Counted from the stretch's first letter, positions 7,241 to 16,916 are shown. The stretch is 64,000 bases of DNA from Pseudomonas lutea (GCF_000759445.1 NZ_JRMB01000005.1:1-64000), one strand, 5' to 3'. Made by a program: numbers and translations. The notes: generated by a model not told the origin, from the letters alone.

Positions 7241-9643
7241 TTGGAAATCATTCGTCATGATGCGCCTGAAACAATCGAGTTGCTTTCAGATTTTTTCAAG
7301 CGTGGGACTCTTGTACCCGTTTTCGGTGCAGGATTTACCGTAGGGGAGTCGGCTCAGAGCGGAGCTAAAGTTCCTTCAGGCACCCAGCTTTCAGAACTCA
7401 TGCTAGAGCAACTTAAACAGCACGGCATAGGATTGTCAGAAGATGATCTAAAGAAGCTCGAAGGATATAGGTTTCCTGATCTATGTGAGGTATATTTTGA
7501 CCAGAGCATTTTGCCACAGGAAATTACAAAGGCCACCATTCGAGAACGGTTTTACAACGTATCTCTATCTTCCAATAAAGCATCGTTGATAAACGATATC
7601 GACTGGAAGTATATTTATACTTTAAACATAGACAATGCCATTGAACGCCATTCCCAATATTCCCCAATATACCCTTACGATTCGAATCTGAGCAACAGCT
7701 CTAGAAATTTTCGACCAGTCTATAAGTTACATGGGGATGTGTACTACGAAGTAACGCACGATTCAGAGCGCCTTGTATTTCAGAAGGCCTCCTACCTTGA
7801 AAGCATTGAAACCAATAAGCGAATGCTTGAAATACTGGAGGAGGACCTTTTATATAAGAATATTCTATTCATAGGGTGCTCTCTTACTGATGAAGACGAT
7901 ATAGCGTTTTTGGTTTCAGGCCAAAAAAGCCCTAAAGACTCTAAAACAAAGCGCATAATATTTCGCAGTGCGGCTCCTAGCTCCTTAGAATCCAGCGTAC
8001 TGAGAAGGCATGGGATTAACACCGTTATTCTTATTGATGACCGCCAATATGACCAAACATACTCTTTAATACAAAAGGCATACTCCTTATCTGCCGAAGG
8101 TGATGCGGAGCTCGAAAAGTATATTTTTGAAACAACTGTGTTAGATGCCAACGCGCGATCCAACCAAGATTTTTTGATCAAGGGTGTTGCGGAAACTGTC
8201 GGGCAAAGCTCTAAGAGCGCAGCGATCTTGCCTTATTATTATGGTGTGCGATCTAAAGAAAAGCAGATAATTTCCAGCATACACCATGGCGGATCACTTG
8301 TTTTATTAGGTCCGCGAGTGTCAGGAAGAACGTTAACACTTAGATCAATTGCAAATTCATTTAAAGACCGTAAGGTTTTTTTTATAGATTCCGGAACCGA
8401 GTTGGAAACTCACTTCGTAAATCGACTCCTTGGTCTATCCAACTCCCTGATAATTTTTGACTCAAAAACAATCGACACTGAGCTTGCCAAGGTAATTCGA
8501 AATAATGAAACAAAACTCAGGGAAAGAAAAACTTCAGTGCTAATTACTCTCGACTCTGGTGAGGGGTACATAATAGACGCACTGAGCCCTTCGAAGCTGA
8601 GTCAGGTACCGATCATCGAAATTAGCCGAGTCTTTGACCAGTCCGAAACGAAGCTGGCGAACCAAGGTTTAAAGTCGGTTAGGTGCCCAACGTTTAAAGG
8701 TGGGAAAAAGCTGTTAGATAATTTATTTTTTGTCTACGAGACACTTGGGCAAAACACTGTCATCAAGCGCGTGCCTAAAGAAAAGGAGCTACTAAATCTT
8801 CTTTATCTCATGAGTGTCAAACGAAAAGTGAATGGCGACTGGGCGAGATTTATAAGCTCGGATTTAGAGCATCTAGAAAAGATTGTTTCCAGCTGCTCCC
8901 CTTATCTGGAGTTCGAAAAGCTAGATATCACTGAGATTGCAAATCACTCTGGTTATAAAATAATATGCAACTCTGAGGCTTGGCTTCTTGCAGTGATGTC
9001 TGAGCTTTATCGATCACGTGGCGAAGCTTGGTGTGTCGACGCGATTTTCAATCTTGTCCGTGATTTACCAGACGACGAGAAGCGACTATCGATTGATTTG
9101 TCACTTTTTGATAGTCTTAACTTTGCTTTTGGCGGGGATTTAGGAGGTGCGGGTGATTTAATTCTGAAGTTTTACGAACGCTTGGAGGTTTTACGAGGTT
9201 CGGAGCCCGAGTTTTTTGTTCAGAAGGCAAAAGCATATTACAGTATGTATCGTGCGCTAGATGTGGTGGACGAATTAAGTAAGCGTTTGCAAGAGCTTGC
9301 TATCGCAGAAACGTGGGCTAGCTCTGAAAACAACTCTGCTGCAGAGCGAAACATTCGCCATACAAGCGCTTTGATCTCATTGCGCAGAGCTGCCGAGTGT
9401 AAGTTCGAAAATTTGGATTACACTATTGATGCCATTAAACGTACTTGGACAGCAATCAGTGGTGAACAATTTAACTCTGAGTACGTTGCAAAACTAGCTG
9501 ATGGAAGCTTAAAAGGTAGCGAATACCTTAAGGGTCTTCTTAAAGCAGTTTCAGATGGTAGGGTCACGAGTCCAAGACTATTAGAGGTGAAGGATTATAT
9601 TGACTCTATCAAGATGCGTTCTGAATCAGAAGGAAAACAATAA
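7241..9643 (+). CDS. SIR2-domain NTPase protein, candidate anti-phage defence (Avs5-like)
   Basis: 800 residues, starting at TTG with a strong AGGAGG 4 bases upstream. The N-terminal SIR2-like domain shows a glycine-rich loop VPVFGAGFT (about 25-33), YTLNIDNAIERH (about 126), VYKLHGDV with the expected catalytic His (about 160) and FIGCSLTDEDD (about 210). A P-loop GPRVSGRTLT (about 356), with Arg in place of the usual Lys, and a hydrophobic SLIIFD strand follow, then a long helical C-terminus. SIR2-STAND proteins (Avs5 and relatives) deplete NAD after sensing phage proteins. The gene is clearly more AT-rich than the backbone, which points to recent transfer. The ligand and the exact family need a profile search. 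Confidence 0.8.
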   Translation: MEIIRHDAPETIELLSDFFKRGTLVPVFGAGFTVGESAQSGAKVPSGTQLSELMLEQLKQHGIGLSEDDLKKLEGYRFPDLCEVYFDQSILPQEITKATIRERFYNVSLSSNKASLINDIDWKYIYTLNIDNAIERHSQYSPIYPYDSNLSNSSRNFRPVYKLHGDVYYEVTHDSERLVFQKASYLESIETNKRMLEILEEDLLYKNILFIGCSLTDEDDIAFLVSGQKSPKDSKTKRIIFRSAAPSSLESSVLRRHGINTVILIDDRQYDQTYSLIQKAYSLSAEGDAELEKYIFETTVLDANARSNQDFLIKGVAETVGQSSKSAAILPYYYGVRSKEKQIISSIHHGGSLVLLGPRVSGRTLTLRSIANSFKDRKVFFIDSGTELETHFVNRLLGLSNSLIIFDSKTIDTELAKVIRNNETKLRERKTSVLITLDSGEGYIIDALSPSKLSQVPIIEISRVFDQSETKLANQGLKSVRCPTFKGGKKLLDNLFFVYETLGQNTVIKRVPKEKELLNLLYLMSVKRKVNGDWARFISSDLEHLEKIVSSCSPYLEFEKLDITEIANHSGYKIICNSEAWLLAVMSELYRSRGEAWCVDAIFNLVRDLPDDEKRLSIDLSLFDSLNFAFGGDLGGAGDLILKFYERLEVLRGSEPEFFVQKAKAYYSMYRALDVVDELSKRLQELAIAETWASSENNSAAERNIRHTSALISLRRAAECKFENLDYTIDAIKRTWTAISGEQFNSEYVAKLADGSLKGSEYLKGLLKAVSDGRVTSPRLLEVKDYIDSIKMRSESEGKQ

Positions 9644-10164
9644 TTTTATTACACTTGCCAGTTTCTCATATGGACGATATAGCAGCCTGATATTGAATCT
9701 CCACTTTCCAGAGGTATTAAATGGCCTGGTCGTGCAGAAAAGCAGAGGATGGTCGGCAGCGCGACCAGCGCCAGCAGTGCGTGGATGACAGCTCGCATAT
9801 CACGAAACCGTCGGCTGCGGCAGGCATTAGGAGATACAGGCTACCGAGAGGAGCCATCTTAGGCCCGCATTTGTGATAGTTACACCACGTTAATAATTTC
9901 CAATCAGGCCCGGCCTTGCGCGCACACCCGTGTTCCAAAAACCGAGCATTGATGCATACTGAAGCGTTGGTGGCAGATAAACCAGCCATCAGTAGCTGCA
10001 GCATTTCGCGGCCCTGCGAGCTGTAATATCTGATTGCATGCTTTCAGCGAGCTGCACCATCAACTTGGTGTTCACAATCATTCGTCGATCAGAGTAACCG
10101 CCCGAGTATTCATCTGGGCAATATCGTAATGGATAAGATCCAGCTATAACCTCTCCACATTTTC
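9644..10164. other. Intergenic region, possible decayed sequence
   Basis: About 520 bp. Short minus-strand frames (for example one reading IVNTKLMVQLAESMQSDITA near 10010-10080) look like gene fragments, but none can be named. Confidence 0.4.
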
Positions 10165-10368
10165 CTATCTATCCAGCACGTAATCTTTAAAGGTGTGTAT
10201 CAGCCCGCAAACGTTCAAAAGCCCCATAAAGGCTGCTCCAAAAATCGCTAATCCTGAACCAGCGTGGAGCAGGTTGTACATACCTACCCATATCCCACAG
10301 CACGCTACACATGACATTAAGCTCCACAAAAAAAACCGCCTGAGCACCAGAGCAGACCGACGCAGCAT
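10165..10368 (-). CDS. Small membrane protein
   Basis: 67 residues with a basic N-terminus (MLRRSALVLRR) and two hydrophobic helices (FFLWSLMSCVACCGIWVGMY and LAIFGAAFMGLLNVCGLI). The AGGA ribosome-binding site is well placed. It follows the 122-residue gene at 10378 by 9 bases, so the two are probably co-transcribed. Function unknown. Confidence 0.55.
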   Translation of the reverse strand: MLRRSALVLRRFFLWSLMSCVACCGIWVGMYNLLHAGSGLAIFGAAFMGLLNVCGLIHTFKDYVLDR

Positions 10369-10377
10369 CGAGTTTTC

Positions 10378-10746
10378 CTATTCGTCTAAAGAATGCTTGC
10401 GTCGAAGATGCTCACCAAGCTGACCTATGCGTAGCTGTACTGGGGTTTGTTTCCCTTCTCGAATTCCAAAATCGCCAGGCGCAGTGCTGATTTCGATTTC
10501 AGCAGCTTCTTTCAATGCAATCTGAAAGAACGCGAAAGCATGCACCTCGATCTTGTGGCCACCTGGAAATTCAAGTCCCAAGATGCCTACAGTGTCGTCC
10601 TCATCGTGAAGCTCACCTGTAGGTGTCACGCGCACGCCGGTAAAAGCGTGGGTCAAGGGACCAGAGCTATCGACATTGCATTGATATTGCGGCAACTGCC
10701 GGAGTGCATTGATGTAGCGAACGCTGAGTTTTGCAGACAATTCCAT
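10378..10746 (-). CDS. Hypothetical protein (122 aa)
   Basis: A soluble-looking mixed alpha/beta protein (LSVRYINALRQLPQYQC ... HAFTGVRVTPTGELHDEDDTVG) with a good GAGGG site before the ATG. It appears to form a two-gene unit with the small membrane protein downstream. No family was recognised. Confidence 0.55.
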   Translation of the reverse strand: MELSAKLSVRYINALRQLPQYQCNVDSSGPLTHAFTGVRVTPTGELHDEDDTVGILGLEFPGGHKIEVHAFAFFQIALKEAAEIEISTAPGDFGIREGKQTPVQLRIGQLGEHLRRKHSLDE

Positions 10747-10953
10747 TTCATTCCCTCAACTGAAAGACCCGAAACACGTCCTCGATACTGCGAAAGCCAG
10801 CAGTGAGCGGGTTTGATGGTGCGCCGACATGACTCTGACCAAGACAGGAAAGCGGATTACCTTGAATTTCCAAGGCCTAAACGTAAACGGGCCAGCACAT
10901 AAAGGCCAGCCCGTTCGATACATTATTGCGTTCAAGTGGTTGATTGCCTGGGA

Positions 10954-11241
10954 TCAGGCCGCAGAACACTCGGTTACTTCGATTTGAATTTTCAGGTTTG
11001 CACCGGTCAACATGTTGACCAAGGCGTCCAGGGAGAACTTGTCGATTTTCCCCTTCAGCAGGTCATTGAGGCGCGGCTGTGTAACATGCAGCCGAGCGGC
11101 CGCTTCCCTTTGGGACATGTTCCAGCCTTGTACCACACTGGTCAGCGCCATGATCAACTCAGAGCGCACACGCAGATTTTCTGCCTCTTCTGGCGTGTCA
11201 ACCAACGCGTCCCATACACTGGTGTAGCGTTCGTTTGCCAT
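10954..11241 (-). CDS. HigA-like HTH antitoxin
   Basis: 95 residues. The XRE-type helix-turn-helix is MSQREAAARLHVTQPRLNDLLKGKIDKFSLDALVNML (about residues 42-80). Such antitoxins pair with the Gp49/HigB2-like toxins and repress the operon. Here the toxin gene lies upstream (11384-11713), the toxin-first order normal for HigBA, but with a 142-base gap instead of the usual few bases. Confidence 0.82.
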   Translation of the reverse strand: MANERYTSVWDALVDTPEEAENLRVRSELIMALTSVVQGWNMSQREAAARLHVTQPRLNDLLKGKIDKFSLDALVNMLTGANLKIQIEVTECSAA

Positions 11242-11383
11242 AACTGTATTACCCTCGTGACTTCAAAAGTCTGATTACTAACTATTTGTTACGTTTACCC
11301 AGGGCACGAGTCCTAGCGGGTACTGCTTTCGGACGAATACCCCCTATCTTTCGATAAGGGGTGTCGCCGTCGCCCATCGCCGC

Positions 11384-11713
11384 CTAGCCCAGTGACTTGA
11401 ACCGGGCTTTGCCCAGGTCAATGTCACGCTTTTCCGTCTGTTGTGTGGTTTTACGGAAGGCATGCAGCACATAGATTGCCTCCGGCCGGTCCACCACATA
11501 AAACACGCGAAAAGCCCCGTCATCACACGTCACTCGAATTTCCCGGACCCCTTTACCAACATCTGGCATGGGCTTCCAGTCATCCGGATCATCACCTTTT
11601 TGCACCTTGCTAAGCTGGAACCCGGACCGCCGCACTGCGGTACTGGGAAAGTCTCGCAAGTCATCTTTACTGCTGCCAACAAATTCGATCGGCTTTTCGG
11701 TAACGCGTTCCAT
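11384..11713 (-). CDS. HigB2/Gp49-like toxin
   Basis: 109 residues from the ATG at 11713 (AAGGAG 5 bases upstream). The segments STAVRRSGFQLSKVQKGDDPDDWKPMPDVGKGVREIRV and FRVFYVVDRPEAIYVLHAFRKTTQQT are characteristic of the phage-derived Gp49-like RelE-type toxin family. The protein ends early after KARFKSLG. A small hairpin and about 140 bases separate it from the antitoxin gene, so a late frameshift or insertion is possible. Confidence 0.82.
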   Translation of the reverse strand: MERVTEKPIEFVGSSKDDLRDFPSTAVRRSGFQLSKVQKGDDPDDWKPMPDVGKGVREIRVTCDDGAFRVFYVVDRPEAIYVLHAFRKTTQQTEKRDIDLGKARFKSLG

Positions 11714-11716
11714 CAC

Positions 11717-12265
11717 AACTCCTTAGCCTCAGGGGCTTAAATCTATAAGTAGGGTTTCGCATAGCAGTTCCTCTTGGGTAGTCCATACCGTGGCGTGTCG
11801 CGGCCTTAAAATTGGCTCTTTCGCGATCTATCACACCCCGGCTACCGGGTTATGCGCTGCACAATGCAGCGGGATGAATTCTATATCGGTTTTGATATCA
11901 CTGTCAACACAGTGGCTCCCATTTCCACTTCGGCCGATATCAGAATCAACATAAGTCAATGCATTGACGAGCTTGCATCAAGGCTGCTATCACACGGCCC
12001 TTTCACCTGCGCCGGGGGTTCTGCCGACGGACGTCATGCACTGACCCCAAGCAGCTGGAGCAGAGGGATCTGTATTGGCCGTGGATGGATTGGGGGCGAC
12101 GGCCGTGACAAACGGCTTGTGAGTACAGCGAATTTCCTACTGCGCGTCAGGGTCAACAGGGGGCCAGAGAATGACCGGGTATCCGGCTTACTGCAGTCCT
12201 AGGTGAGTCAAAACGGTGTGCTATGGTTTGAAAGCGTTCAAACAATGCGACTCAGAGGAGTACAT
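11717..12265. other. Intergenic region without recognisable genes
   Basis: About 550 bp upstream of the toxin gene and before the small ORF at 12266. One plus-strand frame (11852-12202) is open, but it has no ribosome-binding site or recognisable family and is not called. Confidence 0.4.
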
Positions 12266-12400
12266 ATGTTTACAGATATCAAGCCAGGTCCGAAACCAAA
12301 GCGCGAAGATGGGAAAGACGACGAAAGACGCCGTGTAGATCCGCCCGGTGAGAAAAAACACCCAACCTTGCCGCCACATAAACACAAGCCGGGCGACTGA
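12266..12400 (+). CDS. Small Pro/Lys-rich protein (44 aa)
   Basis: The ATG at 12266 has GAGGAG 6 bases upstream. The product is very hydrophilic and rich in Pro, Lys, Asp and His (KPGPKPKREDGKDDERRRVD...LPPHKHKPGD), probably disordered. It lies 180 bases before the KAP NTPase gene on the same strand. Function unknown; it is called mainly on its initiation site. Confidence 0.4.
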   Translation: MFTDIKPGPKPKREDGKDDERRRVDPPGEKKHPTLPPHKHKPGD

Positions 12401-12578
12401 TAGTTTCAGTGGCAATCGACCTTCTGTAAAAGCTGCCCGCTACCGGCGGCTTGCTCCATGGCTACCTAGCGGCATCATCCCACCGCTTGAAATGAAAGCT
12501 GACGATCAGACTTTGACTGTACTTCCAAAGATGCGCTGGCATAATCAAGCTTAGCCTCACACAGAATGAAAGGTAGCC

Positions 12579-14003
12579 ATGGAACATTTAGAGCAACAAA
12601 CACCCTGGGCTAAAGATTGTATGGACAGGCAACGGGTGGCGAAATTTCTCACACGACACTTGGATCAGTCTCCGCACATAAAAGTGCTCAACATTAATTC
12701 CGAGTGGGGATCGGGAAAGACTTTCTTTGTTACTGAATGGCAAAGGGAAGCTAAAGAAAACCGAGTATGCGTGTATTTTGATGCTTGGAAGCATGATTAT
12801 ACAGGTGATCCATTCGTATCTTTAGTGGCCACTATCAAAGACCAATTAACCGACCAAATCGGACGGTCCGCGAAAACGAAGAAAACTCTCGCTGCTTTTA
12901 CCAAGTCTGCAGCTAAAACGTTGCTTGCTGCGACACCAGTTATTGTGAAAGGGCTAGTGAAGAAGGCTACAGCCATCGATGCAGAAGACTTGGCGATTGC
13001 TACGGAAGGCCTAGAAGACCTGCCCAGCGACGCTGCAGAAAAAGCCATTGAGAAACTGATTGACTCAAAGAAGGAAGCACTTAAAAGTGTCGAAGATTTT
13101 AAGAAAGTTCTGCTTGATCTTCTAGCGGAAGCGGCAAAGAATAAAAATTCCGATCCAATTCCTGCTTATATATTTATCGATGAGCTTGACCGTTGTAGAC
13201 CGACCTTCGCCATTGAGCTTCTCGAAAGAATTAAGCATTTGTTTGATATACCATTATGCAAATTCATAATCGCGAGCGACACCACGCAGTTGGCACACTC
13301 CATCACCGCGATATACGGAAACGGTTTTGAATCGCATAAATACCTCAAACGCTTCTTTGACGCCGAGTTTGAGTTAGACAATACCAATATGGAGAACTGG
13401 GTAAAAACCGTCTTTGCCGGTAATTATCGTGATTCATGGACCGCTATTGCGCTTCCGCTAGCTAGTTCTGATAATGACAGGCACGCCTTTCCAAGCGAAA
13501 AACGAGTAAACCCTGACCAAAACACTATTGCGCACAACAAAACCAATAAGCTTAATGCAAGGCAGGTTGTTATTCTCGCAATGCTCTATACATTCGACCC
13601 GCAGCTTCGGGAGCTCGAAAAGCTTGTGTCTCAAATTCAAGCTTTTGAAGAAAACTGCGCTAAAGATTCTTTTCAATTCTTTTGGGCCGCGTACCTTCTA
13701 TTCCTTAAAGATGCGGACAGGAATTTATACCGCGCATTTCTAAAAGGAGACGAGGCAGCAAAGTCGGTGGAGGGTAAGTTCCCGTCAATGAACCTACATT
13801 TCGGCGACTCCAACTCAAGCATTCATACCATCGCTGGTTGGTATCTTCGGTGCCACCGATCAACCAGACAAGAAGTTAGAAACTTTCTGAGCAGGGAACA
13901 GGGCGCGAGTTTTATATCTGAAATCCTTAACAACTTTTACAATCATTATGCTCAGATCAAGCTTTACCCTGCATTGGTAGATCTAGCTCATCGACTGGAC
14001 TAA
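12579..14003 (+). CDS. KAP-family P-loop NTPase, candidate phage defence
   Basis: 474 residues. Walker A is SEWGSGKTFF (about 41-50), Walker B is AYIFIDELDRCRP (about 195-207), and FDAWKHDY and the RIKHLFDIPLCKFIIASDTTQLAHSI sensor region are typical of KAP NTPases. The family includes F-plasmid PifA, which blocks T7, and QatA. A basic, Ala/Lys-rich insert (about 100-190) lies between Walker A and B, where KAP proteins often carry membrane helices; here it is only mildly hydrophobic. The gene is AT-rich relative to the backbone. The convergent CxxC-x11-CxxC membrane gene may be a partner. Confidence 0.8.
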   Translation: MEHLEQQTPWAKDCMDRQRVAKFLTRHLDQSPHIKVLNINSEWGSGKTFFVTEWQREAKENRVCVYFDAWKHDYTGDPFVSLVATIKDQLTDQIGRSAKTKKTLAAFTKSAAKTLLAATPVIVKGLVKKATAIDAEDLAIATEGLEDLPSDAAEKAIEKLIDSKKEALKSVEDFKKVLLDLLAEAAKNKNSDPIPAYIFIDELDRCRPTFAIELLERIKHLFDIPLCKFIIASDTTQLAHSITAIYGNGFESHKYLKRFFDAEFELDNTNMENWVKTVFAGNYRDSWTAIALPLASSDNDRHAFPSEKRVNPDQNTIAHNKTNKLNARQVVILAMLYTFDPQLRELEKLVSQIQAFEENCAKDSFQFFWAAYLLFLKDADRNLYRAFLKGDEAAKSVEGKFPSMNLHFGDSNSSIHTIAGWYLRCHRSTRQEVRNFLSREQGASFISEILNNFYNHYAQIKLYPALVDLAHRLD

Positions 14004-14149
14004 TGGGATATACGCTCTCCATATCTTAGAGGCTTGGAGATGTCTACGAAGCCAAGGGCGATTAAATTTTTATGCACCCCCATATCATTTTCTCGATTGA
14101 AAATAGTTTAAGAGTAAGCCACGGATGGGCCTACTCTAATAACTCTTTA

Positions 14150-14365
14150 TTACTTACCGCAAGTTGGGCACCCACCAGGCACTGGAGCAAAGTTTATCGT
14201 CGTCGCGTTTTCCATGGACTCAAGACCATAGCTCTTGATAATCTGTCGCTCGATTAATGCTCCGGTAGCTCGTTGTAATTTAACCACAACCTCAATCACT
14301 TTGCGCTTCTCGGAATCGCTAAGTTTCATAAACGCATTAACTATCTTTGATACGTTATCGCTCAT
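14150..14365 (-). CDS. Small protein with C-terminal CPTCGK
   Basis: 71 residues with a GGAG site 8 bases upstream. A charged helix (AFMKLSDSEKRKVIEVVVKLQRATG) is followed by a C-terminal CPTCGK that looks like half of a metal knuckle. It starts 16 bases after the stop of the 14382 gene, so the two form an operon. Function unknown. Confidence 0.55.
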   Translation of the reverse strand: MSDNVSKIVNAFMKLSDSEKRKVIEVVVKLQRATGALIERQIIKSYGLESMENATTINFAPVPGGCPTCGK

Positions 14366-14381
14366 TTTTTATGCTCCACAA

Positions 14382-14930
14382 TTAAAAATTTCCGCAACCA
14401 TCGCATTTTGACGGCTTTGAGCTTATTGGTACTATTTTACATACCGAGCAGGCCTTGCCATAGTACTGCAAAGATCTACGATTAGCGAAGCGCTTTTCTT
14501 TATCTGAAACCCCTTTTGCTATATCTTTTTGCTCTCTTTCTTCATAATCTGTACAGGCCTGCTCATACTTTTTCTTTAGATCAACAGCGCTGGAACCAGA
14601 TATTTTTTTGAACCGATTATACAACTCTGTATTAGCCTTGGTCGAATCGAGAGCATATTCGTACTGCTCGTCCCAGCGAGCTACAAGAGACCATGTAGAT
14701 AAGGTGAGCTGACACAGCCCGACCACACCTGCGCATGCCAGTGCAATGGGTAATATTGCAGAGTTTGTTCCGAACGCCAGTACTGTCCCGCCAATGAGAA
14801 CGGGAGAAATAATTCCTAGGAACGTTATCCAGATTCTTAACCTTTGAAGCCTCTTAGCTCGTGCCTCAAACAGCTGTGCAGTTCCATAGGCATGAAACTC
14901 TTTACTCCAACATTCTTTAGCGTAATCCAT
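14382..14930 (-). CDS. Mobilome CxxC-x11-CxxC protein, SLATT-like two-helix membrane protein
   Basis: 182 residues. Two transmembrane helices (LRIWITFLGIISPVLIGGTVLAF and ILPIALACAGVVGLCQLTLSTW) follow an N-terminal helical stretch, as in SLATT-type pore-forming effectors. The C-terminus has CSVC, eleven residues, then CDGC, which is exactly the signature that names the mobilome CxxC-x11-CxxC family. Such proteins travel on plasmids and islands and are suspected defence effectors. It is convergent with the KAP NTPase gene and co-transcribed with the 71-residue gene. Confidence 0.72.
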   Translation of the reverse strand: MDYAKECWSKEFHAYGTAQLFEARAKRLQRLRIWITFLGIISPVLIGGTVLAFGTNSAILPIALACAGVVGLCQLTLSTWSLVARWDEQYEYALDSTKANTELYNRFKKISGSSAVDLKKKYEQACTDYEEREQKDIAKGVSDKEKRFANRRSLQYYGKACSVCKIVPISSKPSKCDGCGNF

Positions 14931-15660
14931 GAGATTCTCGTCTTGGCTTGAACCATTTAGGTGCAGCTGCTGCTCAGTAGGTTTTAATCTTTGTATCGGT
15001 CAGTAGCATCATCCGTTGAGTTACGCTGACACTCGATGCCCGCCGTCAACCGCATTTTGAGTAGTCGTGATTCTCCCGCTAAGTTCATAGTCTCTACCTC
15101 AATCTTCGGTGCTGTAATGTGCCTTACACTTTGCGCATATCTACTTACCTGCGAAGTGAAAATTAGATGCACCGCTGGACAGCCTGACCTGAAGCTTGCC
15201 GGTACCCCAGCAAGACGTACAAATCTCCCAACCCTCCATTGCAGCTGTATACATCTTCTTCCCTATAGGTTGGCTGACCAGTTGCCTTCTCCTTTATTGG
15301 AATTTCTAGAAGCGCGATCTGGACGTGAGTTGCCGGGGGCCTCATTTTCAGATCACCATTTCAAGCTTCGCGCCACCAAGCGCCAAATTTAGGCACGAAA
15401 CGAGCATTTCAAATCTCCATCCCGACCTTACTAACCAAGTCGCGAAGCTTGTTTGAGGCTTGCCGTCACAGCGCTATGATGTCCATCGTGTACTGCTCTG
15501 CCGGGAGCGACAACTGCACTTTCCTACGTCCTCGGCCCCACCTTTTTCATAGTCGGAGCTTGAGGGTACTGCTGAGCGACGATGCCTGATCTAAGATGGA
15601 TCCAACACACTACTGATGTCTCTATGCCAGAGCAACCTCGATCCATGTCAAATCGTGGCT
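14931..15660. other. Intergenic region without recognisable genes
   Basis: About 730 bp with no convincing coding sequence before the integrase relic. Probably a junction between separately acquired segments. Confidence 0.4.
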
Positions 15661-15740
15661 TGATTGATGTTACGTAAGGATTGCTTTGATCAAGCTTGGT
15701 ATGACCTAGCATGGCCTGCACCGTCTCGACGTATGGGTCA
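15661..15740 (-). pseudogene. Tyrosine-recombinase C-terminal remnant
   Basis: The minus strand reads VETVQAMLGHTKLDQSNPYV, the conserved end of a tyrosine recombinase with the LGH box and a Tyr a short distance on. No other part of the gene is visible nearby. It is a relic of a different integrase than the intact one at 15926. Confidence 0.5.
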
Positions 15741-15799
15741 AGGGATCATTGTTGCTTATCCCTTCCGGCTAATGCATATCAGCCACGCCATATTAATTA

Positions 15800-15830
15800 G
15801 TGATAAAATACGTTATCACCAATTATCACC
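15800..15830. promoter_or_regulatory. Inverted repeat before the recombinase gene
   Basis: GTGATAA-AATACG-TTATCAC has 7-bp arms around 6 bp, the layout of a tyrosine-recombinase core site, followed by another TTATCACC half-site at 15823-15830. It lies about 100 bases upstream of the recombinase start and could be its recombination core or an operator. Confidence 0.45.
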
Positions 15831-15925
15831 GTTTATCCGATCTGCGTACGGCGTTCGCTTAGCGCGTTCTTTTGGTGACTGGAATGACCATCAGTGCTCG
15901 TAGCAGTGCCAACAGAGAGATAGAT

Positions 15926-16888
15926 ATGCAGGAACTGACGAAAACTGCCCAGAACGATCAGCGCAGGCTGACGGCGGTCGAATTTCAGGATTTGGCGCGG
16001 GTACCCGCTGCAGTCGAGTGGTTTGCCAACCTGGACAACCCTCGAACACGACGTGCCTACCAAAATGACCTGGAGGACTTCTGTGGTTTTGTCGGATTGG
16101 CTTCAGCGGATGAGTTTCGCGTGGTGACCCGATCGCACGTTCTGGCCTGGCGTGCCCAGCTCGAGCATCGCGGTTTGGCGGGCGCCACGATCCGACGCAA
16201 ATTGGCAGCTTTGGCCAGCCTCTTTGATCACCTCCTAGAAAGCAACGCGATCGCCGGCGGCAATCCCGTGCATGGGGTAAAACGACCGAAGATAGAAAGC
16301 AACGAAGGCAAGACACCGGCACTGGGCGATCACCAGGCCAAAGCGCTGCTTGAGGCGCCGGATGAAACGACCCTCAAAGGGCTGCGCGACCGGGCGATGT
16401 TAGCTGTTCTTCTCTATCACGGGCTGCGCCGCGAAGAAGCGGCGCTGCTGCAGGTGAGCGATATCCAGGAGCGACGCGGGATCCAGCATCTGAAGGTGCA
16501 TGGCAAGGGCGGCAAGGTGCGATATCTGCCGCTGCACCCGGTCGCAGCCGGCCGCATTCATCAGTACTTGGAAAGCTCAGGGCATCATATGGCCGACAGA
16601 AAGGTGCCGCTGTTCATACCGCTGCGAGGCAAACTGACAGGCGCCGGTATTACGGCCAATGGCATCTACACCGTGGTCGCAGCCTACGCGAAGATGGCTG
16701 GGATTCAGGTCGACGGCCTTGGAGTGCACGGACTCAGAGCCACTGCGGCCACCAACGCCCTGGAGCATGAAGCCGATATCGCGAAGGTCCAGGCCTGGCT
16801 GGGTCACGCCAATATCAGCACGACCAAGATCTATGACCGGAGAGAGAACCGGCCAGAGGACTCACCGACCTACAAGGTGAAGTATTAA
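15926..16888 (+). CDS. Tyrosine site-specific recombinase
   Basis: About 320 residues from MQELTKTAQ; an ATG at 15887 is an alternative. The N-terminal SAM-like domain (TRRAYQNDLEDFCGFVGL) is followed by the catalytic set: Arg in YHGLRREEAALL, Lys in HGKGGKVRYLPL, HxxR as VHGLRATAAT, His in LGHANISTTKIY and the nucleophile Tyr in KIYDRR. All catalytic residues appear present. It could resolve plasmid multimers or move a cassette; the inverted repeat at 15800 is a candidate target. Confidence 0.9.
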   Translation: MQELTKTAQNDQRRLTAVEFQDLARVPAAVEWFANLDNPRTRRAYQNDLEDFCGFVGLASADEFRVVTRSHVLAWRAQLEHRGLAGATIRRKLAALASLFDHLLESNAIAGGNPVHGVKRPKIESNEGKTPALGDHQAKALLEAPDETTLKGLRDRAMLAVLLYHGLRREEAALLQVSDIQERRGIQHLKVHGKGGKVRYLPLHPVAAGRIHQYLESSGHHMADRKVPLFIPLRGKLTGAGITANGIYTVVAAYAKMAGIQVDGLGVHGLRATAATNALEHEADIAKVQAWLGHANISTTKIYDRRENRPEDSPTYKVKY

Positions 16889-16916
16889 CAGATGAAGTTC
16901 GGGGCTGTGCAGCAGC

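Noticed and set aside
11852-12202. Plus-strand frame of 116 codons
   Set aside because: No ribosome-binding site, no domain and poor codon use.
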